Shown here piece by piece: positions 24,501-36,500 of a DNA stretch of 64,000 nucleotides. The position numbers and the translations under genes are program-made. Origin of the DNA: Meghimatium bilineatum (taxonomy: Eukaryota; Mollusca; Gastropoda; Stylommatophora; Philomycidae); contig CM067306.1 in the NCBI GenBank assembly GCA_034231615.1, positions 67,007,079-67,071,078 on the forward strand, written 5' to 3'. The notes below the pieces were generated by a model. That model had not been told where the DNA came from and did no database searches. It saw nothing but the letters and a program-made list of their open reading frames with translations. The stretch's first letter is position 1, and each line of letters opens with the position of its first letter.

Positions 24501-27500
24501 ATCCTACAGGGAACAGATGAGGGCTGAAGAAGAAGAATAGGATGAACAAGAAAGTATAGAAATATGAAATATTATACATGATTAAGATTCTCCAATGAAA
24601 TAAGGATCTGAGAACTGAGACGTGATAGGGTTTTTCTGCTGATGTTTTCAGAGTGGCACCCCTACGACACTGAAGACTTATGTATTAATGATGATGACAT
24701 TTTAAAAGATGTTCTAATGCCACCGGCACCACTTCGTGATAGCATGTCCTTGTTCTACACGATGTTCTAGTACCACCGGTACCCCTGCGTGATGGCATGT
24801 CATTGTTCTAAACGATGTTCTAATACCAACGGTCCTCCTGCGTGATGTCATGTCATTGTTCTTAACGATGTTCTAATGCCACAGGTACCCCTACGTGATT
24901 GCATGTCATTGTTCTAAATGATGTTCTAATGTCACCGGTACCCATGTGTAATAGCATGTCATTGTTCTAAATGATGTTCTAATGTCACCGGTAGCCCTGC
25001 GTGATGGCATGTCGTTGACTTCACTAAGAAGGTTAACTACGAGAAACTCAAAATTGATTTCACTAAAACGCTCAACTATTATTATATATTTCTCACCAGA
25101 AGAAGTATCATAAGACATGTATACACGATGACAAGACATGTATACACGATGACAAGACATGTATGCACGATGACAAGACATATATACACGATGACAAGAC
25201 ATGTATACACGATGACAAGACATGTATACACGATGACAAGACATGTATACACGATGACAAGACATGTATACACGATGACAAGAAACGTGTACACGATGAC
25301 AAGACACGTATACACGATGACAAGAAACGTGTACACGATGACAAGATATGTGCACACGATGACAAGAACTGGCGAGAAAAACTCAAGAGTGGACTTGAAA
25401 GAAAACGTTAATGGCCATTAACCCCTGGTCGGGTCGCAAATTTTCTTGGACAGTTCGGGCATTTCTCTTCTTTTCACAAGATGCTGTATGTTTGTTCTAT
25501 CTGACTGTAGATCTACATGTACAATTAGATGTAAATCTGTTGTGTCCAAGTTATCATGCATCTTGTTATATTTCAAAGTGAGGTCTTTAACAGTAGGTAG
25601 GTAGTTAATGAGTTTACCTCTCTTTTGGAGAGGCGCGAGTCTTTCAACCAGCGAACAACAAAGTCTAATTAGGTTAGATCAGAACGTAGTACCATAAAAT
25701 ATTAGAGGTAACAAAGACCCCAATTTAATCAAGGGACCTGATGAAGTTCCTCTGAACTTGATGAAGGGACTTGATGAAGTTCCTCTGAACTTGATGAAGG
25801 GACTCGTGTCTTAGTAGCGCTTTTTGTTTTTGCGGCCACCTTGAGATCGTATATCTTTCTGTAACTCACCATGTAGAAGTATCTTTGGAATGTGTTGATC
25901 TGGAATACGTACCAGATGACCTGCCCAACGAATCAGTGTGTGTATCAGAACAATGTCAATGCTAGGGATACCATATCCAAAGATAGTAGTATCCGGAATC
26001 TTTCCTTGTCATCTCAGATCCTAAAATGCTAAAAGATCCTAAAAGTGATTGAATTTCTGAGAAAAGTTGTGTGAACGTGATTGAATTTCCTCACGTGCTG
26101 TCTTTACACAGTCCATGTTTCACCAGCGTATAACAGCACTGGAAGTACCACTGCTCTGTCCATGTTTCACTAGCGTATAACAGCACTGGAAGTACCACTG
26201 CTCTGTACATGTTTCACTAGCGTATAACAGCACTGGAAGTACCACTGCTCTGTCCATGTTTCACTAGCGTATAACAGCACTGGAAGTACCACTGCTCTGT
26301 CCATGTTTCACTAGCGTATAACAGCACTGGAAGTACCACTGCTCTGTCCATGTTTCACTAGCGAATAACATCACTGGAAGTACCACTGCTCTGCCCATTT
26401 TTCACTAGCGTATAACAGCACTGGAAGTACCACTGCTCTGTCCATGTTTCACAAGCGTATAACAGCACTGGAAGTACCACTGCTCTGTAAACTTTCAGCT
26501 TAGTCTGCTACTACTTTACTACTACTATTAATACAAATATTACTACTACTATTACTACTATTACTACTACTACTACTATTACTACTAGCACTCACCTGCA
26601 TACAATTCTACCTCACACAAAGCTATCCTGCCGTTAATAGTTGCAGCATTGACCACCACATCCTTAACCAGTGCCATTGAATAAAACACAATTTTAAACA
26701 TAGTCTTGACAACCAGATCCGTGTCCGTGAATCTGTCAACAATGTTAGAGTTGACATCATACGCCGTCAAGCTGAAGCCCATCATGTGTGCTGCGCTATC
26801 TGCAGACGACAATTGCATTTTCATAACTGACGATTACACCGTTAGCCATTTTTACTCGCACCGCCACCCCCCCCCCTTCCTTGTCAATAGGTAGTAAAAA
26901 ATTCATAAAACCTATGCTTAATTGTGTAAATAAATGCACCCCCACCCCCTCCAAAAAAAAACAAAAAAAATATGAATATGCACACTATCACACACATATT
27001 GAGAGACTGGAGAAAATGAACAACGAAGCGATGTAGATCATCACTGATTGCACAAGGGACACACACTGTGTGACTGAGATTTCTCATTGATTTTCGGAGC
27101 GTGTCTCATAGAATATGGCAAAGCCCCAGGTCCAGACAATATCACATTAGAAGAATTAGCAGCTTTAGATGACTGGAGTTGAAATAATCACAAAATTGCT
27201 GAATGACATATATAACAGTGGAAACATGCCCGATGACTTAATGAGGTCCATATTTATAGCCTTACCTAAGAAACCAGGGACCACTGAATGTGAAGAACAC
27301 CGTACAATCAGCCTCATGGGCCAAATAACCAAAATACTTCTCAGAATCATCATGAAGAGAGTGAGAAACAAAATAAAATCAGAAATAAGTCCAGAACAAT
27401 GTGGATTTGTAGAAGGCAAAGGTAACAACAATGCTATTTATATATTGAGAACACTAATAGAGAGGTCTATAGAGGTAAAAACAGATCTGTACCTCTGTTT

Positions 27501-30500
27501 TATAGACTACACTAAAGCTTTTGACAAAGTTAAACATAGAGAAGTTATACACATGTAAGAGAATTTGAACATTGGCAATAAGGATTTAAGAATCATCAAG
27601 AACATGTACTGGCAACAAACAGCAGCAACACGAGATTAATAGTAGGAAATCAATTTGGCCCTTTTCAACAAAGAGATGTGGTTCTACAGAAGAATGCTGA
27701 GAATACCATGGACTGCCAGAAAAACTAATGTAAAGGTGTTGAAAGGGTTAAATGCGAAACGGACCTTAATCAATAATATAAGATAAAGGCAATCTTCTTT
27801 GTTTTTGGCCACTTCATGAGACATGCAGGTTTAGAGAACATAATCACAACAGGCAAAATTGAAGGCACCAGAGACAGAGGGCGACAACGTGAGAAACTAT
27901 TAAACAGTTTGACAACCTGGCACGGCAAGGAAACAACAACGACTTTGATACATAATATTGTGGACAGAGAGCTGTGGAGAGCCATGACCCGCGTAATCCA
28001 GCCAGCATGGCACGTGATGATGATGATCTCATGGAATTGATATGTGAGAGTGAGTGAGTTCTGACATAGACCACACACTACACAGTGAGTTCTGACATAG
28101 ACCACCCACTACACAGTGAGTTCTGACATAGACCACCCACTACACAGTGAGTTCTGACATAGACCACCCACTACACAGTGAGTTCTGACATAGACCACAC
28201 ACTACACAGTGAGTTCTGACATAGACCACACACTACACAGTGAGTTCTGACATAGACCACCCACTACACAGTGAGTTCTTACATAGACCACCCACTACAC
28301 AGTGAGTTCTGACATAGACCACACACTACACAGTGAGTTCTGACATAGACCACCCACTACACAGTGAGTTCTGACATAGACCACACACTACACAGTGAGT
28401 TCTGACATAGACCACCCACTACACAGTGAGTTCTTACATAGACCACCCACTACACAGTGAGTTCTGACATAGACCACACACTACACAGTGAGTTCTGACA
28501 TAGACCACCCACTACACAGTGAGTTCTTACATAGACCACCCACTACACAGTGAGTTCTGACATAGACCACACACTACACAGTGAGTTCTGACATAGACCA
28601 CCCACTACACAGTGAGTTCTGACATAGACCACACACTACACAGTGAGTTCTGACATAGACCACCCACTACACAGTGAGTTCTTACATAGACCACCCACTA
28701 CACAGTGAGTTCTGACATAGACCACACACTACACAGTGAGTTCTGACATAGACCACCCACTACACAGTGAGTTCTGACATAGACCACACACTACACAGTG
28801 AGTTCTGACATAGACCACACACTACACAGTGAGTTCTGACATAGACCACCCACTACACAGTGAGTTCTTACATAGACCACCCACTACACAGTGAGTTCTG
28901 ACATAGACCACACACTACACAGTGAGTTCTGACATAGACCACACACTACACAGTGAGTTCTGACATAGACCACACACTACACAGTGAGTTCTGACATAGA
29001 CCACACACTACACAGTGAGTTCTTACATAGACCACCCACTACACAGTGAGTTCTGACATAGACCACACACTACACAGTGAGTTCTGACATAGACCACCCA
29101 CTACACAGTGAGTTCTGACATAGACCACACACTACACAGTGAGTTCTGACATAGACCACCCACTACACAGTGAGTTCTGACATAGACCACCCACTACACA
29201 GTGAGTTCTGACATAGACCACACACTACACAGTGAGTTCTGACATAGACCACACACTACACAGTGAGTTCTGACATAGACCACCCACTACACAGTGAGTT
29301 CTTACATAGACCACCCACTACACAGTGAGTTCTGACATAGACCACACACTACACAGTGAGTTCTGACATAGACCACCCACTACACAGTGAGTTCTGACAT
29401 AGACCACACACTACACAGTGAGTTCTGACATAGACCACACACTACACAGTGAGTTCTGACATAGACCACCCACTACACAGTGAGTTCTTACATAGACCAC
29501 CCACTACACAGTGAGTTCTGACATAGACCACACACTACACAGTGAGTTCTGACATAGACCACCCACTACACAGTGAGTTCTGACATAGACCACCCACTAC
29601 ACAGTGAGTTCTGACATAGACCACCCACTACACAGTGAGTTCTGACATAGACCACACACTACACAGTGAGTTCTGACATAGACCACACACTACACAGTGA
29701 GTTCTGACATAGACCACACACTACACAGTGAGTTCTGACATAGACCACCCACTACACAGTGAGTTCTGACATAGACCACCCACTACACAGTGAGTTCTGT
29801 CATAGACCACCCACTACACAGTGAGTTCTGACATAGACCACCCACTACACAGTGAGTTCTGACATAGACCACCCACTACACAGTGAGTTCTGACATAGAC
29901 CACCCACTACACAGTGAGTTCTGACATAGACCACCCACTACACAGTGAGTTCTGACATAGACCACCCACTACACAGTGAGTTCTGACATAGACCACACAC
30001 TACACAGTGAGTTCTGACATAGACCACCCACTACACAGTGAGTTTTGACATAGACCACACACTACACAGTGAGTTCTGACATAGAACACCCACTACACAG
30101 TGAGTTCTGACATAGACCACCCACTACACAGTGAGTTCTGACATAGACCACCCACTACACAGTGAGTTCTGACATAGACCACCCACTATACAGTGAGTTC
30201 TGACATAGACCACACACTACACAGTGAGTTCTGACATAGACCACCACTACACAGTGAGTTCTGACATAGACCACCCACTACACAGTGAGTTCTGACATAG
30301 ACCACCCACTACACAGTGAGTTCTGACATAGACCACACACTACACAGTGAGTTCTTACATAGACCACACACTACACAGTGAGTTCTTACATAGACCACCC
30401 ACTACACAGTGAGTTCTGACATAGACCACACACTACACAGTGAGTTCTGACATAGACCACACACTACACAGTGAGTTCTGACATAGACCACACACTACAC

Positions 30501-33500
30501 AGTGAGTTCTGATATAGATCACCCACTACACAGTGAGTTCTGACATAGACCACCCACTACACAGTGAGTTATGACATAGACCACCCACTACACAGTGAGT
30601 TCTGACATAGACCACCCACTACACAGTGAGTTCTGACATAGACCACCCACTACACAGTGAGTTCCCTCGTGTGACGAGAAGCATGCTCAAGAGAGGTAAA
30701 TCGTGGATGGGTCGTGTCCATGATACAGCTAAACATATTTGGGCACCAGAAGGCATAACTCCTGGCGAGGAATTGATACTTATTCATATGGACTTTTAGG
30801 ATGCAGACAAGACCGTTATTACGCTGAATAGAGAGTGCTGGAAATATAACCCTGTGAGCATGGATGATTAAGAAAAGGCACTCATCTGCGAACATGCCGA
30901 TTACACGTGTTGTCATTTACACGATTGGGTCGGTCATCCGTCTCAAGGAATACGCATAGGTCTTCACTGCCAGATCACAATTAACAAGAGTAGACGAAGC
31001 CAGTGTAGCCTTTACTTCAACAATCAACAGTCTAACTTCGAACAGTGCAAGTATTCATCGTCACGCAGACACGACACGGTCTGGAATGGCAAGCTTATTT
31101 CCCGCACATACTCAGTGACTGAATGAATATGATTGAGAAATCAAAAATAATGGATGTACCTAGGGGATGGTTCAAGTCATTAGAGAGCGCCAATATGCGG
31201 GCATCACTACGAAAAATCACGCTTTTCTTTGTCTCCGGACACATCCTCCACGGTTTGGAGGGAAACGAACGGGCTGACCAATTAGCTAGCCTCGCCACTA
31301 CAACAGTTGGTCAGCCTATGGACGGAGCTGACATATTCATTGCTCTTTGGGAGTCCGCACGATCAGAGGATTTAGCGATAAATGAGCAGGAGTCAATATC
31401 TAGAATGCGCGGAGTGAGTGTGAGGATTGGAGTGTACCGTAGAGAACACCTGACAAAGATTTCTAAATGAGCAGTGAACCAATATAGAACCGGAACCAAC
31501 CGCTGTTATACCCTGAAAGATTTACTGAAGCGGAGATCTGAGCAGCTGTGAATGTGTCCGATGTGCGAGAAGGTTAATTAACAGACCTAATACTTCCTAT
31601 CTTCAATATTTCCTTTGTGCAATATTTCCTATGTGCAATATTTCCTATGTGCAATATTTCCTATGTGCAATATTTCCTATGTGCAATACTTCCTATGTGC
31701 AATATTTCCTATGTGCAATATTTTCTTTGTGCAATACTTTCTATGTGCAATATTTCCTTTGAGCAATACTTTCTATATGCAATATTCCTTTTTGCAATAC
31801 TTTTTATGTGCAATCCGGTAGTGGCTCCTGATCTTTAACTCATACACACAGATGGAGTGTGCTGTACAAAAAGTAGTGATTCTGAAAGAAATATGTTTGC
31901 GACAACCAATTTAATTTTCCTATAACTTCTTTACTATCCAAATAGATTATTCTCTAATCTCAACTCAAATAGATTATTCTCTAATCCTAACTCAAATAGA
32001 TTATTCTCTAATCCCAACTCAAATAGATTATTCTCTATTCCTAACTTAAAGAGATTATTATCTATTCCTAACTCAAATAGATTATTCTCTATTCCTAACT
32101 TAAATAGATTCAAATAGCTCATTCTCTAATGCTAACTCAAATAGATTATTCTCTAATCCTAACTCAAATAGATTATTCTCTAATCCTAACTCAAATAGAT
32201 TATTCTCTAATCCTAATCCAAATAGATCATTCTCTAATGCTAACCACAACAACGTGTTCTACAACTAAAACAACCTAGTTGGAACACATAATCCTAGTGA
32301 ATCCAGCCATGCATGATGCAGGAATTCATGGGATTTTGTGATTGGTGTATGAATGAATGGATGGAAGGATGAATGAGTTGATTTGTGTATTGATGTATTT
32401 ACGGATGGATGGATGGAATGATGTACGGATGGAAGTTTAGATGTGTGGAGTGATGGATAGATGTATGGAAGGTTGTATGAGTTTATGAATGAATCGATGT
32501 ATGGATGGATAGATGGAAGATTTATAGATGGATGGATGGATAGATGATTTATAGATGGATGGATGGTGCAAGATTTATAGTTTGATGAATGAATATATGG
32601 ATGGATGGATAATTTATAGATTGATGGATTGATATGGGATGGATACTTTATAGTTTGAGGTATTGATGGATGGATGGATAATTTATGGATTGATGAATGG
32701 ATAATTTATAGATCGATGGATTAATGAATGGATGGATATTTTATAGATTGATTGATTGATGATTTATAGATTGATGTGTGGATTGATATTTATAGATTGA
32801 TGGATTGATAGATGGATGGATAATTTATAGATTGATGGATGGATGGATAATGTATACACTGATGGATGGATAGATAATTTATGGATTGATGAATTAACAG
32901 GCTACTCTGCATTTATATATGTTATGTAACAAGGGACATAACAAAAACGGTATACTTATGTTACCTTGACAAGTGTAGGCTATTGCTGAGTACAATATTA
33001 TGTTACCTTGAGACGTGTAGACTATTGCTGACTACAATCTTATGTTACCTTGAGACGTGTAGACTATTGCTGACTACAATCTTATGTTACCTTGAGAAGT
33101 GTAGACATTTGCTGACTACAATCTTATGTTACCTTGAGAAGTGTAGGCTATTGTTGAGTACAATCTTATGTTAACTTGAGAAGTGTAGACATTTGCTGAC
33201 TACAATCTTATGTTACCTTGAGAAGTGTAGGCTATTGTTGAGTACAATCTTATGTTAACTTGAGAAGTGTAGGCTATTACTGACTACAATCTTATGTTAA
33301 TTTGAGAAGCGGGGGTCATTACTGAGTACAATCTTATCTTGATTTGAGAAGTGTAGGCTATTACTTGGTACAATCTTATGTTACCTTGAGAAGTGTAGGC
33401 TATTACTGAGTACAATCTTATGTTAACTTGAGAAGTGTAGGCTATTGCTGACTACAATCTTATGTTAACTTGAGAAGTGTAGATTATTGCTGACTACAAT

Positions 33501-36500
33501 CTTATGTTACCTTGAGAAATGTAGGCTATTGCTGACTACAAACTTATGTTACCTTGAGAAATGTAGGCTATTGCTGACTACAAACTTATGTTACCTTGAG
33601 AAGTGTAGATTATTGCTGACTACAAACTTATGTTACCTTGAGAAGTGTATATTATTGCTGAGTAAATTCTTGCAGGTTTATCAAGCGTCAGGTTCCAAAA
33701 CGAAGAATGTGATCTGACTCCCGTACTTGCACAGGTACCACTCGTTTCATCGGTTGTGGAGTCTCCATCAACAGCGTTTTGTGGGCCAAAGTCACTACTC
33801 ATATCATTTAAACTGCTTGATTGTCTGGTTTTTTGTTGTAAAGCCACATTTCGACCTGTCAGAAGTGAACATACAGAATATTCGAAGTGAACATGCGGAA
33901 TATTAGAAGTGAACATACGGAATATTAGAAGTGAACATACGGAATATTAGCGTGTATGAAATCGGTGTGATTAATTTCTAGCACAATTATCAGTTAGACC
34001 ATTGAAGCAACAAGGTTTACAAGTGTGGGGAAAAGTCCAGGGAACACAACACATGGTGACGTATACAATATTAGCTGAATTGCGTCATTTATGGCAGCCG
34101 CTTTGGAACATGTTTCAAGTTTATCTATTTTCTTGATAGAAATAACTTCGAATTCCTAGTGCCTCTAAACTGAGCGGGACGAGACTACTATTCATTCTCC
34201 ATTGCTTCAAGTAATAATCCCCAGGATACTAGGAAATCAATATCTATATTTAAAAAAAATAAACGTGAGGTGGATTAGAACCCGCGACCACTTGAGCATA
34301 GCTAAACTGCTTAATCCCTACGCCTGTGAGACTAAATGTGGAGAGGGGGTCGTGGATGTATCTTTACCGCCTGAACGGCGACATTTAATTGTGAGAGTAT
34401 GCCAGAATCAACCACATCCTTCATGGATCGCAGTACACACATCGTAGCCAATGAATATCTGAATGAAATAAGATAACACATGTCTGAAGTAAGATAACAC
34501 GTGTCTGAAGTAAGATAACACATGTCTGAAGTAAGATAACACATGTCTGAAGTAAGATAACACATGTCTGAAGTAAGATAACACATGTCTGAAGTAAGAT
34601 AACACATGTCTGAAGTAAGATAACATTTCAAGATGCAGATGATGACAACGAGGTACAAATACAGAGAATATCAGAAATGGGTGAAGGATGGAAAAGTAAA
34701 TTTTTTTGAAATTCTAAAAAGTCACACAATCAACACCTGACCAGGACTCTGACTCTACATACACTGGGATGGCTGCTGGAGCGGTGGCAGGAGCACTTAT
34801 GGGAATGTCCCGCGTGCTGTGAAGCCAGTTTCTAATCAAGAATCAAGAAGAATCATGGATAACAGATGTATGAATTAAGATAAAAGATGTGTGAATTAAG
34901 ATAAAAGATGTATGAAGGATGAATGAATATAGAAACACGTACCTCCGCTAATGTAAACAGAGCAGACGCTGGGAGCAATGGGTCCCTCTATAACGATAAG
35001 CTTGACCAAGACAGTAACATCACAGGTGATGTCCATAGATTTGCTATTGAGTTTGAAGTGTCTCTCCTTAATGCATACGTCTTTGACGTTCAATTTGACT
35101 TTGAAATCATTCATGGCATCTGAAGGCAGAATTAATGTTCACTTGTTAATGTTTGTACATGTACCAGAGAAGGTGGAGAGTCTTTTAGTGTTTGTACATG
35201 TACCAGAGAAGGTGGAGAGTCTTTTAGTGTTTGTACATGTACCAGAGAAGGTGGAGAGTCTTTTAGTGTTTGTACATGTACCAGAGAAGGTGGAGAGTCT
35301 TTTAGTGTTTGTACATGTACCAGAGAAAGTGGAGAGTCTTTTAGTGTTTGTACATGTACCAGAGAAGGTGGAGAGTCTTTTAGTGTTTGTACATGTACCA
35401 GAGAAGGTGGAGAGTCTTTTAGGTCAAAATAAAATCAATACTTTCATTAGTAAAACAACGGGCCACAGAGAAACGATCCACAGAGAAACGATCCACAGAG
35501 AAACGATCCACAGAGAAATATCAAGCTAAACTTGTCATTTCTGCTTACACCTCCTTCAGTGGCGGGGATACATGCAAGTTGTATGCTCGGTTGTCTATCC
35601 CCATGTGAACGATGGTCAGAATATCCACACTTGCCGTTAAATGTAAGGGTGGTGACTAGGAGCTTTAGCTGTCTATCCAAGGCAAGATGTGTCGCCTTGT
35701 CTGTGTTTTATTCATATTTGTTCAGTTTGGTCTTAATATTATCTATCCATCTTCTTCTAGGTCTTCCCCTGGCACTTGTATGCGGACCTTCTCATGCTAT
35801 ACGTTTTTGTCTATATGGTCTAATGCCGATGTTATCTGTTGTTTCTCCATGTATTTTCTGTGGATGGTGTATATTATTTAATTTCTTTGTTTAAGCATGC
35901 TTAGGTTGGGGGGGGGGGGGTACATAGAACAAATAATTTCTATGAATTCTCCTGTGGAAGGGTTTACACAGAAACACGAATACTTACTTTCGTTGTTGAC
36001 GAATATCCTGATAAATGAGAAACGCACCTCACTAGACAACGTGAGTTTCACCTTGTCGGCATATTTGCTGGGATTACAGGTGTTCTCGTTCTCGTCTATC
36101 AGGTACTTGGGGTTAGTCAACAGGGGGTTTTTGTAGACCAAGTCCACTGCAAATGATAGTCTCGTTTATTTTCAACAAAATTTAACATTTGAAAGTTGAA
36201 TTAGTGTATTAAAATTAACGTAATTTGAACACACAGGTAGGGCAAGAGCACGGTATTAATGTCAACTGGTAGATTTAGCGTAGTTATCCGAAATGAAAGA
36301 GTTGAGATATTAGTGGACTGGGCCAGAAGTAATAACATTATAATAGGAAATTCATGGTTCTACCAACATCCTAGACCACTTTGTGCATGGAGAAGTCCTG
36401 ATAACAGGACTCACAATCAACATTCTAGGCGACTGTGTGCATGGAGAACCTATGATAACAGGACTCACAACCAGATATATTCTATTATGTTCGAGAACAG

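Noticed and set aside
28053-30664. CRISPR-like array
   Set aside because: Units are contiguous with no unique spacers, the genome is eukaryotic and there are no cas genes; it is a minisatellite.
34263-34345. Functional tRNA gene
   Set aside because: B box is good but acceptor and anticodon arms do not pair by eye; treated as a SINE-type remnant.
35146-35529. 183-codon plus-strand ORF with [13 protein letters not shown] repeats
   Set aside because: Product of a 39-bp minisatellite, and antisense to two supported exons on its ends.
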